A stretch of DNA of 64,000 bases from Acidobacteriota bacterium. Lineage in GTDB: Bacteria; Actinomycetota; Actinomycetes; Actinomycetales; Microbacteriaceae. The stretch is taken from contig JABBOD010000012.1 in NCBI GenBank assembly GCA_019351995.1, forward strand, positions 1 to 64,000, written 5' to 3'. The translations under genes were made by a program, and so were the position numbers. Positions 17,936 through 27,191 of this stretch are shown in pieces (the stretch's first letter is position 1; each line of letters starts with the position of its first letter). The notes below the pieces were generated by a model that was not told where the DNA came from, ran no database searches, and worked only from the letters and a program-made list of their open reading frames with translations.

Positions 17936-18973
17936 ATGGCGCGAGCAACCAGCAGGCCACCGTCCACGAGAGCCGCCGCCACGAAGACGGCAATCCCGCA
18001 GCTCGCTTGGGACGCGGTGCGTCCGGCACCGATTGTCCTGGTGAGTGGAACGGAGACCGTGCTCGCCGACCGTGCGATCCGCCAACTGCGCGACATCCTG
18101 AAGGCCGAAGACCCGTCGCTCGAGATCTCGGACCTGGATGCCGGCTCATATGCTCCTGGCGAGCTCATCACGCTGGCGAGCCCGTCGCTGTTCGGCGAAC
18201 CGCGTCTCATCCGGGTCGACAACGTCGAGAAGACCAGCGATGCCTTCCTCGAGGAGGCGCTGGCCTACCTCGCGAGTCCGGCCGACGACACCTACCTCGT
18301 GCTCCGACACAACGGCGGTGTTCGTGGCAAGAAACTGCTGGATGCGATTCGCGGCGGCCAGGGCGGCGGCATCGAAGTGGTCTGTGCGGAACTGAAGCGC
18401 GATGCTGAGAAGTTCGACTTCGTGAGCGCCGAGTTCTCCGCCGCCCGCCGTCGAATCACCGGGGGAGCCCAGCGAGCACTGGTGAGCGCGTTCAGTGATG
18501 ACCTGGCCGAACTCGCGGCCGCCTGCCAGCAGTTGCTCGCGGACGCCAGTGACGAGATCACCGAGACCGTCGTCGATCGTTATTACGCCGGCCGGGTCGA
18601 GACGACGGCCTTCGCGGTCGCGGATGCCGCCATCGCCGGTCGTCACGGCGAAGCTCTCGGGCTGCTTCGGCATGCTCTCAGCTCGGGGGCCGACCCCGTC
18701 CCGATGGTCGCCGCCTTCGCCAGTAAGATCCGTACCATGGCCAAGCTCGCTGGCCAGCGCGGCAGCTCGGGCGAGCTCGCCTCGCGATTCGGCCTCGCAC
18801 CCTGGCAGGTGGATCGCGCACGTCGCGACGTCCAGGGCTGGAGCGACGAAGGCCTTGGGCGCGTCATCGGAGGCCTCGCCGAGACCGACGCGCAGGTGAA
18901 GGGTGGCGGCCGTGACCCGGTCTATGCCCTCGAGCGCATCATCGAGACGATCTCGGCCCGCGGCGAACGATAG
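17936..18973 (+). CDS. holA: DNA polymerase III subunit delta
   Basis: 345 aa. It has the delta-subunit architecture: an N-terminal P-loop-like domain (APIVLVSGTETVLADRAI), the FGEPRLIRVDNVE segment and a helical C-terminal clamp-loader domain ending DPVYALERIIETI. It opens the beta clamp during loading. ATG 17936 is preceded by GAAAGGA (17923-17929), spacing 6. The Lys/Arg/Ser-rich first 25 residues are a common actinobacterial extension. Confidence 0.92.
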   Translation: MARATSRPPSTRAAATKTAIPQLAWDAVRPAPIVLVSGTETVLADRAIRQLRDILKAEDPSLEISDLDAGSYAPGELITLASPSLFGEPRLIRVDNVEKTSDAFLEEALAYLASPADDTYLVLRHNGGVRGKKLLDAIRGGQGGGIEVVCAELKRDAEKFDFVSAEFSAARRRITGGAQRALVSAFSDDLAELAAACQQLLADASDEITETVVDRYYAGRVETTAFAVADAAIAGRHGEALGLLRHALSSGADPVPMVAAFASKIRTMAKLAGQRGSSGELASRFGLAPWQVDRARRDVQGWSDEGLGRVIGGLAETDAQVKGGGRDPVYALERIIETISARGER

Positions 18974-19056
18974 CCGGGCGGCGCCTTTTCTCGTGCCGGA
19001 TGCGTCGCCGTCAGGAACGGCGACCGCGTCGCCGCATATCCCCGCACCATGAGTGA

Positions 19057-19083
19057 AGCCCCTGGCGCTGAGCGTCAGGGGCT
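19057..19083. terminator. Bidirectional rho-independent-type terminator between holA and rpsT
   Basis: A 12-bp stem (19057-19068 with 19072-19083, one G-T wobble) with a TGA loop. It is followed on the plus strand by TCTTCGT. Position between two convergent genes fits termination from both sides. Confidence 0.85.
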
Positions 19084-19115
19084 TCTTCGTGCGGCTCGCG
19101 CCGACGACGGTCTCG

Positions 19116-19376
19116 CTAGAGCGAAGCGACCGCTTTGCTGATGCTGCTCTTGCGGTTGGCGGCCTGATTGGCGTGGATGACGCCCTTCGAGGATGCTTTG
19201 TCGAGCTTCTTGCTGGCGACCTTCAGGGCCGCGTCGGCTTTCGCCTTGTCACCGGTGGCGATCGCGGCGTGCGTCGCCCGGATGGCGGTCTTGAGCTCGC
19301 TCTTGACCGCCTTGTTGCGGTCCTGGGCCTTCTTGTTGGTCCCGATGCGCTTGATCTGCGACTTGATGTTCGCCAT
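19116..19376 (-). CDS. rpsT: 30S ribosomal protein S20
   Basis: 86 aa, beginning [18 protein letters not shown] and very rich in Lys and Ala, as S20 is. It binds 16S rRNA early in 30S assembly. The start at 19376 is set by homology to the universal MANIKSQ N-terminus; the upstream extension of the frame is rejected. The ribosome site is weak (GAAAGA about 12 nt upstream). Convergent with holA, as in other actinobacteria. Confidence 0.97.
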   Translation of the reverse strand: MANIKSQIKRIGTNKKAQDRNKAVKSELKTAIRATHAAIATGDKAKADAALKVASKKLDKASSKGVIHANQAANRKSSISKAVASL

Positions 19377-19487
19377 GAAATATCTGTCTTTCGTTACGTG
19401 GAAGGTGGGATGTTGCCGGGATGGGCTGTAGAGGGAGCCTCCGGCCAATCGCGTGGTGGGAAACCACACGCAAACCAACGTGCAACG

Positions 19488-19982
19488 TTACCAGGACTGC
19501 GCGCCCTCGGCAATCGAGAAGGATGCCGCCTCACCGGGCGCGAGCGCCCAACTAATGCGCTTCGCAAATTTCTCCCGCATCGGCGGAAGCTGCCCGAGCG
19601 CGAACCACGCGGCATCCACATTCTCGCCGTCCGCGGGTGCCGGTTGCCCGGAGAGGTAGCGGCACACGAAGACAAGGTCGAGATACTGCGCCTGGTCGCC
19701 GTTGCCGTAAACGACGGGCTCTGTCACGTGCACCGCTACCAGCCTCTCGACCCGGATGACGACATCCGCCTCCTCGAGAGCCTCGCGAGCGGCGGCGACC
19801 GCCGGCTGCTCACCCGGGTCGATGATGCCCGTGACGGGCGTCCACTCCAGCGTGTCGGCACGCTTCACCAGAAGAACCCGCTCGTTCGCCGCATCGAGAA
19901 CGACAGCCGTGACACCTGACAGCCAGAGCGGATGCGTCCCGATCTTGGCGCGTAAGTCGAGGATGAAATCCGGAGTGGCCAT
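19488..19982 (-). CDS. NUDIX hydrolase
   Basis: 164 aa. The Nudix box runs from GIIDPGE to REALEE (residues 52-71), keeping the G-x5-E-x7-RE-x2-EE core; the usual Gly after it is Asp. It hydrolyses a nucleoside-diphosphate-linked substrate, identity unknown. It has no Shine-Dalgarno. On the minus strand TAACGT ends six bases before the ATG, so leaderless. Divergent from the aminotransferase with a 21-bp gap. Confidence 0.88.
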   Translation of the reverse strand: MATPDFILDLRAKIGTHPLWLSGVTAVVLDAANERVLLVKRADTLEWTPVTGIIDPGEQPAVAAAREALEEADVVIRVERLVAVHVTEPVVYGNGDQAQYLDLVFVCRYLSGQPAPADGENVDAAWFALGQLPPMREKFAKRISWALAPGEAASFSIAEGAQSW

Positions 19983-19988
19983 CCGTCC

Positions 19989-19998
19989 ACGTTAGCCT
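19989..19998. promoter_or_regulatory. Overlapping divergent -10 elements, NUDIX/aminotransferase
   Basis: The minus-strand TAACGT (19989-19994, six bases before the NUDIX ATG) and the plus-strand TAGCCT (19993-19998, five bases before the aminotransferase GTG) share the central TA dinucleotide. The whole intergenic region is 21 bp, so both transcripts are probably leaderless. Confidence 0.6.
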
Positions 19999-20003
19999 GG
20001 AGC

Positions 20004-21173
20004 GTGCCTTCGCTCGCCGCCCACATCCCCTCGGTGCCGGAGTCCGGCATCCGCCGCATCTACGAGATCGCGGCCCACCTCGACGGCGTCATCTCGCTGG
20101 GTGTCGGCGAACCCGACGTGCCCGTCGCCCCCCACATCGCCGCAGCCGCGAAGGCGGCATGGGACCGAGACGACACGAACTACAACCCCAATGGCGGCAT
20201 CCCGGCGTTTCGGCGCGCCCTCGTCGAGAAGCTGGCCGCCGATAACGGCATCCACGTGGATGTCGAACAGGTCTGGGCCACGATCGGCGGCACCCAAGCC
20301 CTCCACCTGGCCATGCAATTGACCCTCGCCGATGGCGACGAACTGCTGATTCCCGACCCCGGCTATACGACCTTCACGATGAGCGCCAAGATGCTCAACG
20401 CGCGGCCCATTCCCTACTCCCTGACGCCGGAACGTGGCTTCATGCCGAGCATTGCGGAACTCGAAACCCTCGTCACCCCACGCACTCGGATGCTGGTCGT
20501 CAACTCGCCGTCGAACCCGCTGGGGGCGGTCTTCTCACGCGAGGTGCTCGGCGAGCTTCTCGCGTTCGCGCGCCGACATGACCTGTGGATTTTGAGCGAC
20601 GAGGTCTACGAACACTTCACCTGGGGGTCGCCACACATCAGCATGGCCGCCCTCGACGCGGAGACCCGGATGGATGCCGACGGTGGCATCGAACGAGTTT
20701 TTTCCGCATTTTCATTCTCCAAGTCGTATGCCATGACCGGCATTCGGGTCGGTTATCTGGTGACACCCTCCGGCATGGCTGCAACGATGAGGAACATGCA
20801 GGAGGCCTCGGTCGGCTGTGTCGCCCAGCCGGATCAGTACGCGGCGCTGGCCGCGCTTCAGGGGCCCCAGGAGCACGTGGCAGAGGCCGCCGCGCATTAC
20901 CGAGCGAACTACGCGGTCGCGACGGCCGCACTCGACGCTCGTGGCATCCGCTATCTCGAACCCACCGGCGCCTTCTATCTGTGGGTCGACGTCTCGCACG
21001 CGACCGACGGCGATGTCGCGAGTTGGGCGGAGCGCTTCCTGCTCGAGGAGCGGGTGGCGGTCGCCCCGGGGAGCGCCTTCGGCCGCTCGGGTGAGGGCTG
21101 GATCCGTCTCTGCCTGGCGGCCGCCGAGGCCGACCTGCTGTCGGGAATCGCGAAACTGCCCGCCCCGCGCTGA
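20004..21173 (+). CDS. Class I/II pyridoxal-phosphate aminotransferase
   Basis: 389 aa, aspartate-aminotransferase fold. [21 protein letters not shown] is at the N-terminus, then the [12 protein letters not shown] region, the [12 protein letters not shown] segment (Asn for PLP), [10 protein letters not shown] (Asp/Tyr) and the PLP lysine in [14 protein letters not shown], with C-terminal WIRLCLA. The amino donor and acceptor are not identifiable. The GTG 20004 start sits behind a leaderless -10. GGAG only 1 nt before the start is too close to be a ribosome site. Confidence 0.9.
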   Translation: MPSLAAHIPSVPESGIRRIYEIAAHLDGVISLGVGEPDVPVAPHIAAAAKAAWDRDDTNYNPNGGIPAFRRALVEKLAADNGIHVDVEQVWATIGGTQALHLAMQLTLADGDELLIPDPGYTTFTMSAKMLNARPIPYSLTPERGFMPSIAELETLVTPRTRMLVVNSPSNPLGAVFSREVLGELLAFARRHDLWILSDEVYEHFTWGSPHISMAALDAETRMDADGGIERVFSAFSFSKSYAMTGIRVGYLVTPSGMAATMRNMQEASVGCVAQPDQYAALAALQGPQEHVAEAAAHYRANYAVATAALDARGIRYLEPTGAFYLWVDVSHATDGDVASWAERFLLEERVAVAPGSAFGRSGEGWIRLCLAAAEADLLSGIAKLPAPR

Positions 21174-21246
21174 GTCGCCCTTCTTCCATACCCGCCCCCA
21201 GCACGCGCCCCAGCCCCGAAAGTACGTGTTCGCCCAGGCTTTCAGC

Positions 21247-21278
21247 GCTGAGAGTACGCATAAGCGCGTGCTCTCAGC
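21247..21278 (+). terminator. Hairpin downstream of the aminotransferase
   Basis: 13-bp stem, arms 21247-21259 and 21266-21278 (one T-G wobble), loop ATAAGC. It has no T-run. The right arm runs straight into the first of the direct repeats before lepA, so it may instead be part of a regulatory structure. Confidence 0.45.
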
Positions 21279-21370
21279 GGGCGTCAGCACCTCAACCAGC
21301 GGGCGTCAGCGCCTCCGCTCAGCGGGCGTCAGCGCCTCGGCCAGCGGGCACGCTCGCGTCAGCACGCCTC
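21275..21370. repeat. Direct repeats, 19 bp every 22-23 bp, before lepA
   Basis: Copies start at 21275, 21297 and 21320 (CAGCGGGCGTCAGCRCCTC, one A/G difference). A fourth, interrupted copy runs from 21342 to 21370. The spacing equals about two helical turns. It lies within the 223-bp gap between the aminotransferase and lepA. Confidence 0.8.
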
Positions 21371-21396
21371 CACCGCGCATGGGAGAATGGCCCGTC

Positions 21397-23256
21397 ATGT
21401 CTCCGCGCGCGCTGAAATCTCTCGAACCGGCGTCGACCGACCCCGCCAAGATCCGCAACTTCTGCATCATCGCGCACATCGACCATGGCAAGTCGACGCT
21501 CGCCGACCGGATGCTCGGCATCACCGGGGTCGTCAGTGACCGCGACATGCGCGCCCAGTACCTCGACCGTATGGACATCGAGCGCGAGCGAGGCATCACC
21601 ATCAAGAGCCAGGCGGTCAGGATGCCGTGGGCCCTCAACGGTGACACCTTCGCGCTCAACATGATCGACACGCCAGGGCACGTCGACTTCACCTACGAGG
21701 TCTCCCGCTCGTTGGCCGCCTGCGAGGGTGCGATCCTGCTCGTGGATGCCGCCCAGGGCATCGAGGCGCAGACCCTCGCCAACCTGTACCTGGCCCTGGA
21801 CAACGACCTCACGATCATCCCCGTGCTGAACAAGATCGACCTGCCCGCCGCGGATCCCGACAAGTACGCCAAGGAGCTCGCGAGCCTGATCGGCGGGACG
21901 CCCGACGACGTTCTGCGGGTCAGCGGCAAGACCGGCATGGGCGTCACCGAGTTGCTCGATCGGGTGGTCGAACTCATCCCGGCGCCGCAGGGCGACCCGA
22001 ACGGTCCCGCGCGCGCGATGATCTTCGACTCGGTCTACGACACCTATCGTGGCGTCGTCACCTACGTCCGAATGATCGACGGCAAGTTGAGCCCGCGCGA
22101 GCGCATCCAGATGATGTCGACGAAGGCCGTGCACGAGCTGCTCGAGATCGGCGTGAGCTCGCCAGAGCCGACGCCCACCAAGGGACTCGGCGTCGGCGAG
22201 GTCGGCTACCTGATCACGGGCGTGAAAGACGTTCGGCAGTCCAAAGTCGGCGATACCGTCACCAACGCCGCGAAGCCATCGACCGACGCGCTGCCCGGCT
22301 ACACCGATCCGAAGCCCATGGTGTTTTCGGGGCTCTACCCGATCGACGGGAGTGACTACCCGATCCTCCGCGAGGCCCTCGACAAGCTGAAGCTGTCGGA
22401 TGCGTCGCTCAACTACGAGCCGGAGACATCCGTCGCCCTCGGGTTCGGTTTCCGTTGCGGCTTCCTCGGGCTGCTGCACCTCGAGATCGTGACGGAGCGC
22501 TTGGAGCGCGAGTTCGGGCTCGACCTGATCGCCACCGCACCCTCCGTGCCGTATGAGGTGACCACCGAGGACAAGAAGCACTTCACCGTGACCAATCCCA
22601 GCGAGTTTCCGACGGGCACGAAGATCGCCAGCGTCAGCGAGCCGATGGTGAAGGCCGCGATCCTCGCACCGAAGGATTATGTCGGCACGATCATGGAGCT
22701 GTGCCAGAGCAAGCGCGGCAGTCTGCTCGGCATGGAGTATCTCGGCGAAGACCGGGTCGAGATCCGCTACGCGATGCCGCTCGGCGAGATCGTCTTCGAC
22801 TTCTTCGATCAGCTGAAGAGCAAGACGGCGGGCTACGCGAGTCTCGACTACGAACCCAGTGGCGAACAGGATGCCGACCTGGTCAAGGTCGACATCCTTC
22901 TCCAGGGTGAAGCAGTCGACGCCTTCTCGGCGATCGTGCACCGCGACAAGGCGTACGCATACGGACTGCTGATGACCGAACGGCTGAAGAAGCTCATCCC
23001 GCGCCAGCAGTTCGAGGTGCCGATCCAGGCTGCCATCGGCGCTCGGATCATCGCGCGCGAGTCGATCTCGGCGATGCGCAAAGACGTGCTCGCCAAGTGC
23101 TACGGCGGTGACATCACCCGCAAGCGGAAACTGCTCGAGAAGCAGAAGGAGGGCAAGAAGCGGATGAAGATGGTCGGCCGCGTCGAGGTCCCTCAGGAGG
23201 CGTTCATCGCCGCGCTCTCCGGTGACGTCGAGGGCAAGGACCCGAAGAAGAAGTAG
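21397..23256 (+). CDS. lepA: Elongation factor 4 (back-translocating GTPase LepA)
   Basis: 619 aa. G1 is AHIDHGKST near the N-terminus, G3 is DTPGHVD and G4 is NKID. The EF-G-like domains and the LepA-specific C-terminus ([23 protein letters not shown]) follow. It acts on stalled ribosomes and in 30S biogenesis. ATG 21397 is chosen by the family N-terminus; a GAGAAT hexamer lies eight bases upstream and may be its -10. The frame continues upstream through the repeats but without ribosome signals. Confidence 0.96.
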   Translation: MSPRALKSLEPASTDPAKIRNFCIIAHIDHGKSTLADRMLGITGVVSDRDMRAQYLDRMDIERERGITIKSQAVRMPWALNGDTFALNMIDTPGHVDFTYEVSRSLAACEGAILLVDAAQGIEAQTLANLYLALDNDLTIIPVLNKIDLPAADPDKYAKELASLIGGTPDDVLRVSGKTGMGVTELLDRVVELIPAPQGDPNGPARAMIFDSVYDTYRGVVTYVRMIDGKLSPRERIQMMSTKAVHELLEIGVSSPEPTPTKGLGVGEVGYLITGVKDVRQSKVGDTVTNAAKPSTDALPGYTDPKPMVFSGLYPIDGSDYPILREALDKLKLSDASLNYEPETSVALGFGFRCGFLGLLHLEIVTERLEREFGLDLIATAPSVPYEVTTEDKKHFTVTNPSEFPTGTKIASVSEPMVKAAILAPKDYVGTIMELCQSKRGSLLGMEYLGEDRVEIRYAMPLGEIVFDFFDQLKSKTAGYASLDYEPSGEQDADLVKVDILLQGEAVDAFSAIVHRDKAYAYGLLMTERLKKLIPRQQFEVPIQAAIGARIIARESISAMRKDVLAKCYGGDITRKRKLLEKQKEGKKRMKMVGRVEVPQEAFIAALSGDVEGKDPKKK

Positions 23257-23300
23257 CTTCTCGGCCGCGGAGACGTGGGCCGCTTGCTTCGCCAGCCCCG

Positions 23301-23306
23301 TAAAAT
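23301..23306 (+). promoter_or_regulatory. Leaderless -10 element of the DUF1990 gene
   Basis: TAAAAT ends six bases before GTG 23313. It is close to the actinobacterial consensus. Confidence 0.6.
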
Positions 23307-23312
23307 CGGGGT

Positions 23313-23978
23313 GTGGACAACACCGCGGAGCTCTGGAGCGTGCCGGTGACGTACGCGGCGATCGGGGCGACGCAGGCGGATGACCTGCTGCGGTATCCAC
23401 CGAAGGGTTTCCGGCCGATCGAGCGACGGGTTCGGATCGGACATGGGCCGGAGCGCTGGGAGTACGCCTGGTTGCAGACGCTGAGTTGGGGCATCCAGCG
23501 AAAGGCTGGGTTCCACGTCGTCGAACTCGAGCGGCCGGTCGAGGTGGCCGAGGGAACGTATGTCCCGGTTGCTTTCGACAAAGACGGGGTGCCGGTGCGG
23601 TCCGCGGCAAGCAGTGTCGGTGACGAAGTCACGTATGCACCTTCTGGTGTTTCGTTGATCCAACCCGGTGATACGGCACTCATGAAATGGCTGTTCTGGC
23701 CGGCGACGATCCCGACGCGTGTTGTCTACGTGATCGATGAACCCGATCGCAAGGGTTTCGCCTACGGCACGCTGCCGGGACATCCGGAGCGCGGCGAGGA
23801 GGCCTTCGTGGTCGAGCGGCGTGCCGACGACTCGGTGTGGTTGGTGATCCGGGCCTTCTCGCGCCCGGCGAACGCGTTCTTCTGGGCCGCGTATCCCGCC
23901 CTCCGAATGATGCAAGCCATCTTCACGGCCCGCTACGGGCGCGCCCTGACGGGGTCGATCCCCGACCTCAGGGCTTAA
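23313..23978 (+). CDS. DUF1990 family protein
   Basis: 221 aa. The sequence matches the DUF1990 family by its TYAAIGAT start, RVRIGHGPERWEYAWLQTL and the diagnostic GFAYGTLPGHPERGEEAF near residues 148-165. The biochemical role is unknown; it is probably a soluble beta-rich protein related to START-like folds (inference). A single gene behind its own leaderless promoter. Confidence 0.82.
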   Translation: MDNTAELWSVPVTYAAIGATQADDLLRYPPKGFRPIERRVRIGHGPERWEYAWLQTLSWGIQRKAGFHVVELERPVEVAEGTYVPVAFDKDGVPVRSAASSVGDEVTYAPSGVSLIQPGDTALMKWLFWPATIPTRVVYVIDEPDRKGFAYGTLPGHPERGEEAFVVERRADDSVWLVIRAFSRPANAFFWAAYPALRMMQAIFTARYGRALTGSIPDLRA

Positions 23979-24009
23979 CGTCTGGCTCATGTCTCCCGGA
24001 TCGCCGAAA

Positions 24010-24025
24010 GCGAGCGTAAGCTCGC
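24010..24025 (+). promoter_or_regulatory. Leaderless promoter with inverted repeat before acyl-CoA dehydrogenase
   Basis: TAAGCT (24017-24022) ends seven bases before GTG 24030. The inverted repeat GCGAGC-GTAA-GCTCGC (24010-24025) covers the -10, so a repressor bound there would block transcription. Confidence 0.45.
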
Positions 24026-24029
24026 GTTC

Positions 24030-25820
24030 GTGAGCGACTACCGACCCCCTGTTTCCGATACGGCCTTCATCCTCGAGCACATCGTCGGGTACGACGAGAT
24101 CGCCGAGTTCCCTGGCTTCGAGCACGCCGACCTGGAGACCGTGACCGGCCTGCTGGGCGAGGCGGGCGCCTTCGCTGCCGAAGTCGTCGCCCCGACCAAC
24201 CGTGCCGGCGACCTTCACGGCGCTGTGCGCAATCCGGATGCCACTGTCACCACCTCGCCCGGCTTCAAGGAGGCATACTCCAAGCTCGTCGAGGCTGGCT
24301 GGGCCTCGCTGCCGTTCCCGGAGGAGTTCGATGGTGGTGGCTTCCCGGCCGTCGTGGGCCTCGCCATCCAGGAGATGCTGCTGGGCGCGAACATGGCTTT
24401 CTCCCTGGCGCCGCTGCTGACTCAGGGCGCGATCGACGCCTTGCTGCATTACGGCAGCGATGAGCAGAAGACGCGCTACCTGCCGAACATGGTCTCGGGC
24501 AAGTGGTCCGGCACGATGAACCTCACCGAGCCGCAGGCCGGTTCCGACGTCGGCGCGCTCGTGACGAAGGCTGTGCCCCGGGACGACGGCACCTTCGGCA
24601 TCAGCGGCCAGAAGATCTACATCACCTACGGCGAGCACGACATGGCCGAGCAGATCGTGCACCTCGTGCTCGCCCGCACCCCGGGCGCCCCCGCGGGCAC
24701 CGCGGGCATCTCCTGCTTCATCGTGCCGAAGTTCCTGATCAACGACGACGAGTCGCTGGGGGAGCGCAACGGCGTTCAGGTGCTCTCCCTCGAGCACAAG
24801 ATGGGTATTCACGGGTCTCCGACCTGCGTCATGGAGTACGACGACGCGACCGGGTACCTGATCGGAGACCTGAACAAGGGCATGCGGATCATGTTCGTCA
24901 TGATGAACAGTGCGCGCCTGTCCGTCGGCAACCAGGGTGTCGCACTCAGCGAGCGTGCCTATCAGCAGTCGCTCGAGTACGCCCAGGAGCGCCGTCAGGG
25001 CGCGGCCATCGAACCGAGTGGGGTCGTCCCCAACGCGCCGATCATCGATCACCCCGACGTGCGTCGGATGCTGATGACCCAGAAGAGCTACATCACGGCG
25101 CTTCGCAGCCTGATTCTCTTCAACGGCGGCCAGACCGACCGCAGCGTGCACCACCCCGACGCGGATGTGCGCGCCCGCGCCGCCGAGGTCGTCGCTCTGC
25201 TGACGCCGATCTGCAAGTCGATGGGCACTGACCTCGGCAACGAACTCACCTCGCTCGCGCTGCAGATCCACGGTGGCATGGGCTTCATCGAAGAGACGGG
25301 GGCCGCGCAGCATTACCGCGACGTCCGCATCGCCGCCATCTACGAGGGCACCAACGGCATCCAGGCGGCGGACCTGGTCGGGCGCAAGCTCGGCGTCCGG
25401 GGCGGCGCCTCGGTGACCGAGTTCCTCGCCACGATGCGCGAGCTGGACGGAGAACTCGCTGCGGCAGGCGACGCGTTCGCCAGCATCCGCTCGAATCTCG
25501 CGACCCAACTCGACACGCTTGGCCAGACGACCAACTGGATGCTGCGGAACGGGGCCGCCGACCCCGCCGGCGCTCTCTCTGGCTCGAGCCCGTACCTGCG
25601 CCAGTTCGGGCTGGTGGTGCTGGCCTGGCTCCTCGCCAGGGGGGCGCTCGCCGCGGTGCCGCTGGACCCGGAGGTCGCCGAGACCCGTCTGGTCATGGCG
25701 CGCTTCTTCGCCGAGCAGTTGCTTCCTGCCGCGGGAGGACTCGCCGGTGCCGCCACCGCCGGTGCCGCCGACCTGTTCGCCCTGGACGCCGGGCAGTTCG
25801 CCGACCTGGTTTCGCGCTAG
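24030..25820 (+). CDS. Acyl-CoA dehydrogenase, long (FadE) type
   Basis: 596 aa, longer than classic acyl-CoA dehydrogenases (about 380) because of an N-terminal extension and a C-terminal helical domain, as in FadE5-like enzymes. FAD/substrate motifs: NLTEPQAGSDVGAL, ISGQKIYITYGEHD and LSVGNQGVALSERAY. QIHGGMGFIEETGAAQHYRD follows, and the catalytic-base region is IYEGTNGIQAADL. It oxidises acyl-CoA to enoyl-CoA in fatty-acid breakdown. No Shine-Dalgarno; the start follows the leaderless TAAGCT. Confidence 0.93.
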   Translation: MSDYRPPVSDTAFILEHIVGYDEIAEFPGFEHADLETVTGLLGEAGAFAAEVVAPTNRAGDLHGAVRNPDATVTTSPGFKEAYSKLVEAGWASLPFPEEFDGGGFPAVVGLAIQEMLLGANMAFSLAPLLTQGAIDALLHYGSDEQKTRYLPNMVSGKWSGTMNLTEPQAGSDVGALVTKAVPRDDGTFGISGQKIYITYGEHDMAEQIVHLVLARTPGAPAGTAGISCFIVPKFLINDDESLGERNGVQVLSLEHKMGIHGSPTCVMEYDDATGYLIGDLNKGMRIMFVMMNSARLSVGNQGVALSERAYQQSLEYAQERRQGAAIEPSGVVPNAPIIDHPDVRRMLMTQKSYITALRSLILFNGGQTDRSVHHPDADVRARAAEVVALLTPICKSMGTDLGNELTSLALQIHGGMGFIEETGAAQHYRDVRIAAIYEGTNGIQAADLVGRKLGVRGGASVTEFLATMRELDGELAAAGDAFASIRSNLATQLDTLGQTTNWMLRNGAADPAGALSGSSPYLRQFGLVVLAWLLARGALAAVPLDPEVAETRLVMARFFAEQLLPAAGGLAGAATAGAADLFALDAGQFADLVSR

Positions 25821-25842
25821 CCGTTCCCCTCGTCCTTCTGGG

Positions 25843-25912
25843 GCGAGCGCGGGGTTCGCGGGCGAGCGCGGGGCATGCGGGCGACGCGCTCGCCCCGCAA
25901 CCCCGCGCTCGC
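25843..25912. repeat. Nested GC-rich inverted repeat before hemW
   Basis: The outer arms GCGAGCGCGGGGT (25843-25855) and ACCCCGCGCTCGC (25900-25912) are perfectly complementary. A second near-copy of the left arm (25862-25874) and a partial right arm (25886-25898) are nested inside. The same 13-bp arms recur before dnaG at 55061 and 55118. Confidence 0.75.
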
Positions 25913-25940
25913 GGGCTGGTCGCGGGAGAATGAGAGCACC

Positions 25941-27167
25941 ATGCCATCTGCCCTCCCTCGTGCCGATCCCGCGCCAGCGGATGGATTACTGCCCAGCAGC
26001 GTGACCCGGGGATGGGCTGAGCGCGACTTCGGTGTCTATGTGCACGTGCCGTTTTGCCGAGTGCGTTGCGGCTATTGCGACTTCAACACCTACACGGCGG
26101 ATGAAGTTCGCGGCGTCAAGCAAAGCGACTACGCCGGGCAGGCGGTCGCCGAGATCCAACGCGCCGTCGAGATTCTGGACGCGACGGGGGCGCCCCGCCG
26201 CCCGGTGTCGACGGTCTTCTTCGGCGGGGGGACACCGACCCTGCTGCCGGTGACGCAGCTCGCTCAGCTGTTGGGCAGCATCCGTGATGCTTGGGGCCTC
26301 GCTTCGGATGCCGAGATCACCACCGAAGCCAACCCCGACTCGGTCACCGCCGAGTCGTTGGCGCAACTCGCCGCGGCCGGCTTCACTCGCGTCAGCTTCG
26401 GGATGCAGTCCGCCGTGCCCCACGTGCTTGCCACCCTCGAGCGGACCCATGATCCCGAGCGCGTGCCTCTCGTCGTGGAGTGGGCCCGCGCCGCGGGGCT
26501 CCAGGTCAGCCTCGATCTTATTTACGGCACCCCCGGGGAGTCGCTGGATGACTGGCGGAGCTCGCTGGAGCTCGCCTTGGAGCAGCATCCCGACCATGTC
26601 AGCGCCTACGCGTTGATCGTCGAAAGCGGCACCAAGTTGGCCCGTCAGATCGCTCGCGGCGAGATCGCTTCGCCCGATGATGATGTGCAGGCCGAGATGT
26701 ACGAGCTGGCAGACACTGTGCTCGCCGAGCGCGGTTTTTCCTGGTACGAGCTCAGCAACTGGGCCCGGGATGCTGGAACCCGCTCACGCCACAACCTCTC
26801 GTACTGGACGGGCCAGGACTGGTGGGGGGTCGGACCGGGCGCGCACTCCCACGTCGGTGGCGTGCGCTGGTGGAACGTGAAGCACCCCGCCGCCTATGCC
26901 GAGCGGATCGCGGCGGGGGTGTCGCCTGCCGCGGGGCGGGAGACGCTCGATGAGGAGACCCGCCGCACGGAGACGGTGCTGCTGACCAGCCGAGTTGCAG
27001 ACGGTCTGTCGATCTCCGAACTCGATCTGCCGGGTCGCGGAGCGATCGCCGGGCTGATCGCCGACGGCCTGATCGACGGGGGAGCCGCGATCCGTGGGCG
27101 GGTCGTATTGACGCTGCGCGGCAGGCTTCTCGCCGATGCGGTCGTCCGCCGCCTCCTCGGGAGCTGA
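25941..27167 (+). CDS. hemW: Radical SAM heme chaperone HemW (coproporphyrinogen III oxidase-like)
   Basis: 408 aa. The radical-SAM cluster motif CRVRCGYC supplies C39, C43 and C46 (C-x3-C-x2-C), as in HemW. FFGGGTPTLLP, TTEANPDS and SLDLIYGTPGES follow. A HemN-type winged C-terminal domain is present. Family knowledge: HemW inserts heme into respiratory enzymes rather than oxidising coproporphyrinogen. ATG 25941 fits the family N-terminus; GAGAAT (25926-25931) lies nine bases before it. Confidence 0.92.
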   Translation: MPSALPRADPAPADGLLPSSVTRGWAERDFGVYVHVPFCRVRCGYCDFNTYTADEVRGVKQSDYAGQAVAEIQRAVEILDATGAPRRPVSTVFFGGGTPTLLPVTQLAQLLGSIRDAWGLASDAEITTEANPDSVTAESLAQLAAAGFTRVSFGMQSAVPHVLATLERTHDPERVPLVVEWARAAGLQVSLDLIYGTPGESLDDWRSSLELALEQHPDHVSAYALIVESGTKLARQIARGEIASPDDDVQAEMYELADTVLAERGFSWYELSNWARDAGTRSRHNLSYWTGQDWWGVGPGAHSHVGGVRWWNVKHPAAYAERIAAGVSPAAGRETLDEETRRTETVLLTSRVADGLSISELDLPGRGAIAGLIADGLIDGGAAIRGRVVLTLRGRLLADAVVRRLLGS

Positions 27168-27191
27168 CCTCGGCCTGCGACGAACGGGGAG

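Noticed and set aside
19376-19488. Hairpin GTGGT-TTCCC-ACCAC upstream of rpsT as an S20 autoregulatory element
   Set aside because: Short stem with a bulge and no resemblance to known S20 leader structures; not enough to support a feature.
21275-21370. CRISPR-like repeat array before lepA
   Set aside because: Units are separated by only 3-4 bases, far too short for spacers, and no cas genes are present.
21319-23610. Long open frame on the minus strand opposite lepA (over 700 codons)
   Set aside because: Composition is His/Arg/Asp-heavy as expected for the antisense of GC-rich codons, with no ribosome site and a highly conserved gene on the other strand. Similar shadows opposite leuS, leuA and dgt were dropped for the same reason.
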